Shown: piece by piece, positions 35,879-44,384 of the stretch
Layout of the letters: every line of letters starts with the position of its first letter
Position numbering within the stretch: the stretch's first letter is position 1
Source: Leptothoe sp034932105
GTDB lineage: Bacteria > Cyanobacteriota > Cyanobacteriia > Phormidesmidales > Phormidesmidaceae
NCBI RefSeq assembly: GCF_034932105.1
Contig: NZ_JAYGIG010000003.1
Coordinates: forward strand, 71,676 to 135,675
Length of the DNA: 64,000 nt
Direction: 5' to 3'
Notes under the pieces: generated by a model
The model's input: the letters and a program-made list of their open reading frames with translations, nothing else
Databases searched by the model: none
Told to the model about the DNA's origin: nothing
Position numbers and translations under genes: made by a program

Positions 35879-37270
35879 TTAGAGGCTCTGAGCGACTTTA
35901 GGGGCTGAAGTCTGCTGATCTAAGGGGCCATGCTCTAATATATGGAGGGCCACATCACGAATGATTTGTCGCAGTCTGCCTTGGTCACCACTTTGATCAA
36001 TGGTAACGGTCATCGCGTAGCGTTCTTCACCCACCTTGAACGCCAATGTGCTACCAATCACTGAGGAGTTCTGACCGGTTTTTTCGCCAATCCAAAAAAT
36101 ATCAGGTTTTTCTTTTACGAGAGCCTGATAACCAAAATCCAGATCATACTGACCCACTAGGGCATCGAGAATCTCCTCATCACCTGCTTTGGTAAAGCTG
36201 TAAATGCGCATCATCATTTGGGTGAGTTCATCGGCGGTGCTCACGTTTCGACCTGTACCCATGTTTTGGGGATAGGTGCTACTGCCCACCAGCTTGTGGC
36301 CCACGGACGTAGTCGTAAACCCTTCGGCTTTGAGGGCAGCGTTGATCGCGTCATAGCCCATGTAGTCGATCAGCTGGTTGGTGGCGATATTATTGCTTTC
36401 GGTAATCATCCGCACCATCACCTCCCGTAAGGTGTATGTCTTATCGACAAAGATCTTGCTCCCCTGAGCATTTTCGGTAAAGTTGCTAGGGTCAATATAG
36501 ATCTGCTCGTCCAGACTAGCTTTTCCACTGGTGACCTGGTGCATCAGGGCTATCGCCAGGGGCAGCTTCACCAGACTGGCCACGCTGGCGGGGGGGACAT
36601 TGCCATTAAACGACCGACATTCATCGGTGCCCAATTGACATAAGGAAATACGTACATCATTGGGGTTGGCCTGTTTTGCCGCAATGGGCATCAAAAAGGT
36701 CGATTTCTCCTGATTGATGCGGCTATTCACCACCATGGCGATGGCGCCATACTCTTCTAGTTTTGCTTGGGCTTGCGGGTATTCCGGTGAGTCATAGTGA
36801 ATGGCACCTAATGTTCGGACAACATCTTGCCACAGATCCTTTTCTTGCTGGCGGAGTTCGAGGCTATTGCCCTGGCTACGTAGTGATAAGGCTTGCTGGG
36901 CTAAATTAATGGCTGTGTGATAATTCATCGCAGCCTGCTCTTTTTGTAGCAAGCTTTGGGTGAGGTCATAGCTAGTCTGGGTCAACCCAATGTAGGGCTC
37001 AATCACACCGTCAGGGCTGAGCTGCCGGAGCTGTTCTTCGGGTTTAGCTGGCCCCTCTTTAGTCGGACCCTGACTGAAAACTTCACTTTCTTTAATGCCG
37101 CCTACAGCGGCGGCAGCTGATGTTGCCAATCCTTTGACGGTGGTCACCCACTCCGAGGGCAGTCGAAGGGTGGCGAATATAACTAAGCCAATGGTACTGC
37201 CAGACAGCAAGAGCAGACGTAGCCATGTCTTACGCCAGATCGGTTTGGAAGTGGAGCGAAAACGGATCAT
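35879..37270 (-). CDS. Class A beta-lactamase-like serine hydrolase, membrane anchored
   Basis: A 463-aa protein. One N-terminal membrane segment (WLRLLLLSGSTIGLVIFATL) puts the catalytic domain in the periplasm. The domain, about 195-440, has the SxxK motif in ASLVKLPLAIAL, an SxN-type motif in MITESNNIATNQLIDYMG and KTG in IGEKTGQNSSVIG. A Glu-166-type omega loop is not obvious, so a true beta-lactamase is less likely than a D,D-peptidase-like or other penicillin-binding enzyme. Residues 60-190 form a helical spacer. It is probably a single-gene unit upstream of glgC. Confidence 0.88.
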   Translation of the reverse strand: MIRFRSTSKPIWRKTWLRLLLLSGSTIGLVIFATLRLPSEWVTTVKGLATSAAAAVGGIKESEVFSQGPTKEGPAKPEEQLRQLSPDGVIEPYIGLTQTSYDLTQSLLQKEQAAMNYHTAINLAQQALSLRSQGNSLELRQQEKDLWQDVVRTLGAIHYDSPEYPQAQAKLEEYGAIAMVVNSRINQEKSTFLMPIAAKQANPNDVRISLCQLGTDECRSFNGNVPPASVASLVKLPLAIALMHQVTSGKASLDEQIYIDPSNFTENAQGSKIFVDKTYTLREVMVRMITESNNIATNQLIDYMGYDAINAALKAEGFTTTSVGHKLVGSSTYPQNMGTGRNVSTADELTQMMMRIYSFTKAGDEEILDALVGQYDLDFGYQALVKEKPDIFWIGEKTGQNSSVIGSTLAFKVGEERYAMTVTIDQSGDQGRLRQIIRDVALHILEHGPLDQQTSAPKVAQSL

Positions 37271-37819
37271 ACGGGCTGATGAACCAAGGGTAGCTATGGA
37301 AATTAAATCACGGAAAATGGGTAAGTGACTGTCAGAAATTCAGGACTAGAGGAGGATAGTGACATTGACTGGTGTTTTGAACAAATCCGTTGAATATGGT
37401 TAGGGGGTGACTATCCCTCATAGACGCCCATAGGCTGATAGCCAAAATTAGTAACCTGTACACACATTAGTGTAGGGATAACCTAAGGTGCCTCGCTTAT
37501 CTCAAAACACTAGGTACTTACTAAAGATTTAATAGAAAAATAATGGGGAAGATTGTACCCATCTACACATTTCCGAAAAAACATTTTTACGGCTACTGAC
37601 ATTTGTTTGGGGATGCCATGGGCTGTGGCTAGGGAGCAGCAGGCAGGTGCTTAACTATTTTTCATTTTGGATTAACCCTCAACCCGCAAATTTAATACGT
37701 AGAGGGTATTGAGTGTTCTGGCGGTCCTGTAAAGATGGGCTTAGGCTTGCCGTTATCATCCTTGCCATTCCCCCCTATACTATTAGCTTGGAATTGCCAG
37801 GCATACTGAAGGAGCCCGA
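37271..37819. other. Divergent intergenic region of 549 bases
   Basis: Between the serine hydrolase (minus) and gatA (plus). AT-rich, with a short palindrome (tacac-acattag-tgta near 37459). No gene or known RNA is seen. The gatA ATG is preceded by a good ribosome-binding site (gaaggag, 37807-37813). Confidence 0.45.
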
Positions 37820-39265
37820 ATGTCAGTCATCCGCAAGTTGCAGCAACAGCTCACCCAGAAAGAGCGTACTGCGGTTGAAATTACTCAAGACTATTTAGCT
37901 CGATTGCAGGCACTAGAGCCTAAACTCCATAGTTTCTTGACGGTGACAGCGGATAAGGCTTTGGCCCAGGCTACCCAGGTGGATGCTGCGATCGCAGCAT
38001 CCACACCCCTCGGCCCCCTCGCTGGCATTCCCATCGCCCTGAAGGATAACCTCTGCACTAAGGGCATCCGCACCACCTGCGCTTCAAAAATTTTGGCGGG
38101 GTTTATTCCCCCCTATGAGTCGACGGTGACCCAGCGTCTGGCAGATGCCGGAGCGATTTTTCTGGGTAAGACCAACATGGATGAGTTTGCCATGGGCAGC
38201 TCCACCGAAAACTCGGCCTATCAGTTAACGGCGAATCCTTGGGATACCAGTTGTGTCCCCGGTGGTTCCTCCGGCGGTTCGGCGGCGGCTGTGGCGGCGG
38301 ACCAGGCACCTATTTCCCTAGGATCAGATACGGGGGGCTCCATTCGTCAGCCTGCTTCTTACTGTGGTGTTGTGGGCATGAAGCCCACCTATGGGCTGGT
38401 GTCCCGATTTGGCCTGGTGGCGTTTGCGTCGTCCCTGGATCAGATTGGTCCCTTTAGTCGCACGGTGGAGGATGCGGCAATTTTATTGGGTGCGATCGCA
38501 GGCCACGATGCCAAGGACGCCACCAGTCTGAAAGTCAAAATTCCTGACTACACCCAACATCTCAAAACCGACCTCAAGGGCAAACGCATTGGCCTAGTCA
38601 AAGAAACCTTTGGCGAAGGCTTAGACAGCGATGTATCCACGGCGATGGACGCCGCCATTGAGCAACTCCAAGAGCTAGGAGCCGAGATAGTCGAAATTTC
38701 CTGTCCCAATTTCCGCTACGGGCTACCCACCTACTACATCATTGCCCCCTCCGAAGCCTCCTCCAATCTGGCCCGCTATGACGGTGTGCGCTATGGCATG
38801 CGGGCCAAAACAGACAATCTGCTTGACATGTATAAGCAGACCCGAGCCGAAGGCTTTGGCCCTGAGGTCAAGCGTCGCATCATGATTGGTACCTATGCCC
38901 TTTCCGCCGGATACTACGATGCCTATTATCTCCAGGCCCAAAAAGTTCGCACCCTAATCAAGCAAGATTTTGAAGCCGCTTTTAAGGATGTGGATGTGCT
39001 GATGACACCCACGGTACCCAGTACCGCCTTTAAGGCAGGGGCCAAAGTGGATGACCCCCTCAGCATGTATTTATCTGACCTCATGACCATCACCGTGAAC
39101 CTGGCAGGGTTACCCGGCATCAGCTTGCCCTGCGGGTTTGACCAGGCGGGACTGCCCATTGGCATGCAGCTGATTGGCAATGCCCTCCGAGAAGACACCC
39201 TGTTTGAAGTGGCTTCCGCCTATGAGCAGGCCACCCCCTGGCATGAAAAAATGCCCCAGGTTTAG
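37820..39265 (+). CDS. gatA: Glutamyl-tRNA(Gln) amidotransferase subunit A
   Basis: Amidase subunit of GatCAB, which converts Glu-tRNA(Gln) to Gln-tRNA(Gln); it releases ammonia from glutamine. It is 481 aa. The Ser-cisSer-Lys triad is readable: the Lys in IPIALKDNLCTKG, the cis-Ser and nucleophile in VPGGSSGGSAAAVAADQAP and LGSDTGGSIRQPAS. Near the end, NLAGLPGISLPCGF is also a family block. The ATG at 37820 follows an aaggag site. gatB and gatC are not in the window, as is normal for cyanobacteria where the gat genes are scattered. Confidence 0.97.
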   Translation: MSVIRKLQQQLTQKERTAVEITQDYLARLQALEPKLHSFLTVTADKALAQATQVDAAIAASTPLGPLAGIPIALKDNLCTKGIRTTCASKILAGFIPPYESTVTQRLADAGAIFLGKTNMDEFAMGSSTENSAYQLTANPWDTSCVPGGSSGGSAAAVAADQAPISLGSDTGGSIRQPASYCGVVGMKPTYGLVSRFGLVAFASSLDQIGPFSRTVEDAAILLGAIAGHDAKDATSLKVKIPDYTQHLKTDLKGKRIGLVKETFGEGLDSDVSTAMDAAIEQLQELGAEIVEISCPNFRYGLPTYYIIAPSEASSNLARYDGVRYGMRAKTDNLLDMYKQTRAEGFGPEVKRRIMIGTYALSAGYYDAYYLQAQKVRTLIKQDFEAAFKDVDVLMTPTVPSTAFKAGAKVDDPLSMYLSDLMTITVNLAGLPGISLPCGFDQAGLPIGMQLIGNALREDTLFEVASAYEQATPWHEKMPQV

Positions 39266-39739
39266 CGGTTCCAATAGAGCTGCGAGCTGTTGGCGGGATG
39301 AGCATTTAGCAGAATAGGAAGGCGGCGGCGGAAGTTTCTCCTTTCGCGCTTTCCGATCGTATAGTTTTGGCAAAACGTTTCGTTGTGTACCCGGTTGAGG
39401 CAACTTGCTATGCCAATGAACCCGTATATCTAGATAGGAATCCGAAACAAAACCGAAGCTAATGCCACGGAATGAGTTGAGTTAAAAAGGTCCAAAGTTG
39501 TTGACAACAACCTTGGACTTTTCTTCTGAGTATATTCACGTATAAATTAGTATTAAATAGTTAAAGTTAGCATTAGCTTCACAAAAATATCAAAGGCTGA
39601 TAGGCCTATTTTTCAAGTATCTTCACCATTAGAAGGTGAGGCCCCTATCTGTGACACTGAGTAAAGCCATGTATCAGAAAGTACATCTGATACATCCCAT
39701 CCAAGCCATTACCTCAGTATCAAAGAAGGACCTCCCACC
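39266..39739. other. Intergenic region between gatA and the PEP-CTERM gene
   Basis: A 474-base stretch, AT-rich toward the right. Contains a terminator-like hairpin (39485-39525). The PEP-CTERM gene has a ribosome-binding site (aaggacc) eight to twelve bases before its ATG. Confidence 0.5.
39485..39525 (+). terminator. Hairpin with T-tract downstream of gatA
   Basis: The arms aaaaggtccaaagttgtt and aacaaccttggactttt pair with one bulge, one G-U pair and a three-base loop, then ttttctt. It lies 220 bases past the gatA stop, rather far for its own terminator, so a short transcript in between is possible. Confidence 0.65.
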
Positions 39740-40606
39740 ATGAAGCGTATTTATCAGACGTTGCTGGCTGCAACGATTACTGTTGCGGCTCCCCTAGCAT
39801 TTGCCCCCCTGGCCCAAGCCAACAATTTTAATGATGCATCCTTGCCTGTTTATAGTGAGTTCACCATTGATGGCATCACGGCTAAGGTAACCAAGGGCAT
39901 TAACCTGGCCAATAACACCAATGGCTCCCTAGGGGCATTTTCTGACTTCTACTACAACGAGGGTATTGTCAACATCGATTTCAATGACTCCAGTCTTCGT
40001 CAAGCAGTTGCTGGCAAAGACAATACCTACACTTTTGGGAATGAGTCAGTGCTTTTTACCTTTGATCAAGCCTTAGGTGTCAACAAGACAAACATCAAAA
40101 TTGACAAATGGGCACCCACAGGTGCTAATGCCGAAAAAAATACCTCTCAATATTTGGCCGTTTTCCAGGGTAATTCGGTCACTGTTGATCTAACTAATAA
40201 ACTCAACTACTTTGGAATGAACTGGGGAGCCTTAAGTCCCGAGAACAAGTTTGAGTTTTTCCAAGTTGATGAACAGGGTATTGAAACTAGCCTAGGTCTG
40301 TTTGACTACAACAATGTCTTTAGTTCCAGCAATTCTAAACTACCCACCAAAGCTGCCCATCACAATAACGAGTACAACGGTTACGTCCACTTCTATGCCA
40401 ACCAAGAAAAGGGGCTGTTTAATCGCATTAAAATTACCCAGGCTGGCGGCGGCGGTTTTGAGACCGATAACTACTCCTTACGCTTTAGCAAGCAGTCCTT
40501 TGACTTTGAAGAAGGTACAGATAAAGCGCAGACACCTGAACCCGGTATTTTGTTAGGTCTCGTTACCCTCAGTGGCATGGTGGCGCGTCGTCGTTTGATG
40601 GCCTAG
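39740..40606 (+). CDS. PEP-CTERM sorting-domain exported protein
   Basis: A 288-aa protein with a signal peptide (LLAATITVAAPLAFAPLAQA). The body is rich in Asn, Asp and Phe and looks like a beta-sandwich 'choice-of-anchor' type domain (YFGMNWGALSPENKFEFFQV, GYVHFYANQEKGLFNRIKIT). The C-terminus is a PEP-CTERM signal: PEPGILLGLVTLSGM followed by the basic end ARRRLMA. Proteins with this signal are processed by an exosortase and go to the surface or into the exopolysaccharide matrix. It has its own terminator. No exosortase is in the window. Confidence 0.9.
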   Translation: MKRIYQTLLAATITVAAPLAFAPLAQANNFNDASLPVYSEFTIDGITAKVTKGINLANNTNGSLGAFSDFYYNEGIVNIDFNDSSLRQAVAGKDNTYTFGNESVLFTFDQALGVNKTNIKIDKWAPTGANAEKNTSQYLAVFQGNSVTVDLTNKLNYFGMNWGALSPENKFEFFQVDEQGIETSLGLFDYNNVFSSSNSKLPTKAAHHNNEYNGYVHFYANQEKGLFNRIKITQAGGGGFETDNYSLRFSKQSFDFEEGTDKAQTPEPGILLGLVTLSGMVARRRLMA

Positions 40607-40645
40607 GGTTTGACCAACACCCAACAGATTTTTGATCAACTTTTC

Positions 40646-40688
40646 AAACGGGTTGGCTTCGATAATTTGAAGTCAATCCGTTTTTTTA
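40646..40688 (+). terminator. Rho-independent terminator of the PEP-CTERM gene
   Basis: A 15-bp stem with two G-U pairs (40646-40660 with 40669-40683), an 8-base loop and seven or more T residues, 40 bases past the stop. Confidence 0.92.
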
Positions 40689-40840
40689 AGTTTAAACCTT
40701 GGCCAAGTTACAGGGGGTGCAACCAGTTTCTGATGGGGTATGGTCTTTTCTTTCCCTAAAGACTCATGTGTATGAATGCTTACATCGGTAGATGGTTTGG
40801 TAGGATGAAAGGCTGCACCACCGGTCCAAATGGAATAACA

Positions 40841-40906
40841 CTTGTCAGGTTAGTTAGGGCAATGGATATGTCTGAAAGCCTTAAATGACTAGACTAACCT
40901 GACAAG
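40841..40906. repeat. Perfect 14-bp inverted repeat in the ilvC leader
   Basis: cttgtcaggttagt (40841-40854) and its exact complement (40893-40906) flank 38 bases. It lies 68 bases before the ilvC start codon. It could form a leader stem-loop or a two-part operator. No leader peptide rich in branched-chain codons was found nearby. Confidence 0.85.
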
Positions 40907-40973
40907 CAATCGACGCTGGATCGGGCATTTAGTTTGGCTACCTACAGCCGCAAATCAAGGAGAGCTCTGAATA

Positions 40974-41969
40974 ATGGCCCAGATGTACTACGACAGCGAC
41001 GCGAATCTAGATTTACTCAATGGTAAAACCGTTGCCATTATAGGTTACGGTTCCCAGGGACATGCCCATGCCCTCAACCTTAAGGACAGCGGCGTCAACG
41101 TCGTTGTGGGTCTTTACGAAGGCAGCCGTTCTACCGCCAAAGCAGAAGCAGAAGGTCTAGCCGTTAAACCCGTGGCAGAAGCAGCGGCGGCAGCGGACAT
41201 GATTATGATTTTGCTACCCGACGAGGTGCAAAAGACCGTCTATAAAGAAAGCATTGCCCCTAACCTATCCCCTGGCAACGTCCTAGCCTTTGCCCACGGT
41301 TTTAATATCAACTTTGCCCAGATCGTTCCCCCCGAAGAGGTAGATGTGGTCATGATTGCCCCCAAGGGCCCCGGCCATTTAGTTCGCCGCACCTACGAAC
41401 AAGGTCAAGGGGTGCCTGCCCTGTTTGCCGTTTACCAAGATGCCTCGGGTAAGGCTCGCGATATGGCCATGGCCTATGCCAAGGGCATCGGCGGTACCCG
41501 CGCCGGTATTTTAGAAACGACTTTCCGGGAAGAGACAGAAACTGACCTCTTTGGTGAGCAGGTAGTTTTGTGCGGTGGCCTCAGCGAACTAATTAAGGCC
41601 GGTTTTGAAACCCTCATCGAAGCTGGATATCAGCCAGAGCTAGCTTACTTTGAGTGCCTGCATGAAGTGAAGCTAATTGTTGACTTGGTGGTGGAAGGGG
41701 GCTTGGCCAATATGCGCCATAGCATTTCCAACACCGCTGAGTACGGCGACTACACTCGGGGTCCACGGATCATTACTGAGGACACTAAAAAGGAAATGAA
41801 GCAGATCCTCAAGGAAATTCAAACCGGTCAGTTTGCCCGTGAATTTGTGCTAGAAAGTCAGTCTGGAAATGCAGGTTTTAATGCCATTCGTCGTCGTGAA
41901 GCCGAGCACCCGATCGAAGAAGTTGGTAAGGACTTGCGGGCAATGTTTAGCTGGCTGAAGAAGGTGTAA
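40974..41969 (+). CDS. ilvC: Ketol-acid reductoisomerase, class I
   Basis: Second common step of valine, leucine and isoleucine synthesis: isomerises and reduces acetolactate or acetohydroxybutyrate with NADPH and Mg. It is 331 aa, typical for the short class I enzyme. The Rossmann loop is AIIGYGSQGHAHALNLKDSG, followed by MIAPKGPGHLVRRTYEQGQG (catalytic His), TFREETETDLFGEQ with the Mg-binding Asp/Glu, and FECLHEVKLIVDL. A 15-bp hairpin follows the gene, then a nested IS. Confidence 0.98.
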   Translation: MAQMYYDSDANLDLLNGKTVAIIGYGSQGHAHALNLKDSGVNVVVGLYEGSRSTAKAEAEGLAVKPVAEAAAAADMIMILLPDEVQKTVYKESIAPNLSPGNVLAFAHGFNINFAQIVPPEEVDVVMIAPKGPGHLVRRTYEQGQGVPALFAVYQDASGKARDMAMAYAKGIGGTRAGILETTFREETETDLFGEQVVLCGGLSELIKAGFETLIEAGYQPELAYFECLHEVKLIVDLVVEGGLANMRHSISNTAEYGDYTRGPRIITEDTKKEMKQILKEIQTGQFAREFVLESQSGNAGFNAIRRREAEHPIEEVGKDLRAMFSWLKKV

Positions 41970-42035
41970 GCCTGAATTTTCATCCTGAAAATTCTGTACG
42001 GAATAGTTTAGGGTGAATGCCTGATATCCAGATTT

Positions 42036-42075
42036 CATAAGCGGGAAGGGGATTTAAACTCCCTTCCCGCTTATG
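42036..42075 (+). terminator. Hairpin terminator of ilvC
   Basis: A 15-bp perfect stem (cataagcgggaaggg with its complement at 42061-42075), a 10-base loop and 66 bases from the stop. There is no long T-run after it. Confidence 0.7.
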
Positions 42076-42657
42076 CTACTGATGAATCATTAATAATTGA
42101 GGATTGCTACTAATTAAAATATTTAGACTTATTGCTATTTTCCTAATATCATTTGGCAATACTCCGGACAGAAAAGCGAGAGAAATAGTCAAAAAAGCCA
42201 TTCAGGCCTAAGGTTTAGTTAATACAACAAACCACCTGAAGGCTATGACATCCATCCCCAGCGCTTGAGCCAGATAGTCAACAGGCCACAGAACGCAGCC
42301 GCGTCGATGACTACCTGGATCATCTGCGAGCGACGAGAGCAGCGTTCCCAGCAGCGGTACGATATTTGGTCGGGGATGGTTTCTACAGCAAGCTGAAGTG
42401 GGTCAAAGGGGTCGTTGTTCTAAAGTTGGAGGTGATTGACAAGCTGCGCTGTGATGCCAACTTAAAGTACCTCTATGACGGTCCCCAAAAGCCCCGTGGC
42501 GCTCATCGAAAGTATGATGGCAAGGTTGACTTGAGTGACCTGAGTCGCTGGCAATCCCTGGGTGAAGTTGAAGATGATACGAGTCTTTATAGGGCCGTGG
42601 TCTGGTCGGTTAACCTCAAACGAAAGCTCCGGGTTGTGTATTTGGTCAATCATAAGC

Positions 42658-43846
42658 TGTAATAGTTAAGACTTTATCTGACATGTCCTGTAAACTCACA
42701 CTGAATCAGGAGTGTCACAATGAATGCATAAGACAAGATCGTCAAGATTCGTATAGGCATCTTAAATCTAGCCAAAACCCTAGGCAACGTATCCAAGGCC
42801 TGCCAAGTGATGGGCGCGCATCGCGAGATTCGTTCTATCGCTATAAAGAACTCTACGAGACAGGTGGAGAAGCCGCTTTACGCGATATTGACCGCAAAAA
42901 GCTCTGCATCAAGAACCGAGTAGACCCAGAGATTGAAGCGGCAGTGGTTGCATTTGCCACAGACCAACCGGCCTGGGGCCAGGTGCGTGTTTCAAATGAA
43001 CTGAAGAAACAAGGCATCTTTGTCTCTCCAGGGGGTGTTCGCTCTATTTGGCTACGTCAGACCTTCAAACGTTTAAGCTACGGCTCAAAGGACTCGAAGC
43101 GAAAGCCGCTCAAGACCAGCTGATCCTTACCGAAGCACAGGTAAAAGCCCTCGAAAAAGCGAAGGAGCAAAAGGACGCCCATGGGGAAATAGAAACCCAT
43201 CATCCGGGCTATCTCGGCGCTCAAGACACCTTCTATGTGGGCCACATCAAGGCATTAGACGGATTTATCAGCAGACCTTCATCGATACCTACGCTCGGGT
43301 GGCTCGGGTGAAGCTATATGACCGTAAGAATGCGCTGGTTGCCGCTGATACACTCAATGACCGAGTGCTCCCGTTCTATGAAGAACAGAGCATCCCGTTA
43401 CTGAGGATTTTGACCGACCGAGGCACCGAATATTGTTGCAACGTAGAACACCATAGAATATCAGCTCTACCTAGCCATTGAAGACATTGACCCTATTCCA
43501 ACGAAAGCCAGATCCCCCCAAATCAATGGTATTTGTAAACGCTTTCATCGCACGATTTTAGAGGAGTTTTATCAAATTGCGTTTCGTAAAAAGGTGTATC
43601 AAAGCCTTGAAGCGCTACAAAACGATGTGGATGAATGGATGGACTATTACAATTGGGAACGACCCCATTCAGGTCGATATTGTTACGACAAGACGCCCAT
43701 ACAAACCTTTCTCGATAGTGTGCATTTAGCGAAAGAAAAACAATTAGATCAACACGGAGATAAGAGTGTAAAAAGTCAAACACAATCTGACAAATCTCTA
43801 AGTGTCAGATAACCCCCTTCTGTCAGATAAAGTTTGATCTATTACA
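42658..43846. mobile_element. Inner insertion sequence, IS481-like
   Basis: 1,189 bp with 26-bp terminal inverted repeats (23 of 26 match), starting TGTAATAG and ending CTATTACA. Flanked by a perfect 7-bp target duplication CATAAGC (42651-42657 and 43847-43853). Length, TG...CA ends and the integrase-type transposase fit the IS481 family. It inserted into the transposase gene of the outer element. Confidence 0.92.
42720..43812 (+). pseudogene. IS481-like transposase with several frameshifts and a nonsense codon
   Basis: The frame opens MNA then TAA where a Gln codon is expected, and continues as DKIVKIRIGILNLAKTLGNV. Further pieces are in three frames: DSFYRYKELYETGGEAALRD and AWGQVRVSNELKKQGIFVSP (helix-turn-helix part), LILTEAQVKALEKAKEQKDA, YARVARVKLYDRKNALVAAD, LLRILTDRGTEYC (the second catalytic Asp region) and EEFYQIAFRKKVYQSLEALQ to SVKSQTQSDKSLSVR. 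At least four frameshifts are needed to read through, near 42815, 43060, 43255 and 43450. It is inactive. Confidence 0.85.
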
Positions 43847-44384
43847 CATAAGCATCCTGAGCGACTCTGCTATACCTTGCTGTTCTCAACCGATATCGAG
43901 CTAGATCCGATTCAACTTTATGAGGCATACCGCGCTAGGTTCCAAATCAAATTTATTTTTAGGGATGCAAAGCAGTTTACCTGTTTAACCGACTGCCAAG
44001 CACGGGATGCTCAGAAGCTAGACTTTCATTTCAATGCCTCGTTGACCGCCTTGAATATGGCTAAATGGGAGCAGTATCAGCGTCGAGATATCTGGGAATC
44101 TTTTGTCTTTTCTATAGCCTCCTACAAACGCCGTAAACTCAATCAGCATCTGCTTGAGCGCTTTATTCACAACTTAGATTTAGACGAGACTTTGATTAAA
44201 AAGCATCCCAACTATCAAAGTCTCTGTGACTATGGCCTCCTAGTCTCCTAATTCTGTCCGGAGTATTGATTTGGGAAGCGTAATAAAAGTTAAGCCCAAT
44301 TGAGCTATTAGATTAAGGTGCCAGTAGTGAAACTACTGTTATATTTTGGCGCTCATTAAAAAAGTTAGCTAGAGGAGTAAAACT

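Larger units (their letters stand above)
40607..40973. other. Intergenic region and ilvC leader
   Basis: A 367-base stretch. It carries the terminator of the PEP-CTERM gene (40646-40688) and a wide inverted repeat (40841-40906) in the presumed leader of ilvC. A ribosome-binding site aaggag is 10-15 bases before the ilvC ATG. Confidence 0.6.
42247..44251 (+). pseudogene. IS4-type DDE transposase, N-terminally deleted and interrupted
   Basis: Two pieces of one frame. The left piece runs from about 42247 to the insertion point near 42657 and reads DDYLDHLRATRAAFP, VGDGFYSKLKWVKGVVVLKL, GAHRKYDGKVDLSDLSRW and LRVVYLVNHK. The right piece runs from about 43847 to 44251 and reads HPERLCYTLLFSTDIELD, YRARFQIKFIFRDAKQF (the DDE Glu region) and LDFHFNASLTALNMAKW. 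Removing the inner IS and one CATAAGC copy joins the pieces in frame. The N-terminal third with the first catalytic Asp is missing. Confidence 0.85.
42157..44268. mobile_element. Outer insertion sequence, IS4-superfamily type, internally deleted
   Basis: Perfect 17-bp terminal inverted repeats (caatactccggacagaa at 42157-42173; its complement at 44252-44268). It is flanked by a perfect 6-bp target duplication ATTTGG (42151-42156 and 44269-44274). Total length is 2,112 bp, including a 1,189-bp second IS and its duplicated 7 bp, so the outer element itself is about 916 bp, short for its type. The transposase lacks its N-terminal part. A 6-bp duplication would fit an IS1634-like or related IS4-superfamily element; the exact family is not settled. 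Confidence 0.9.
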
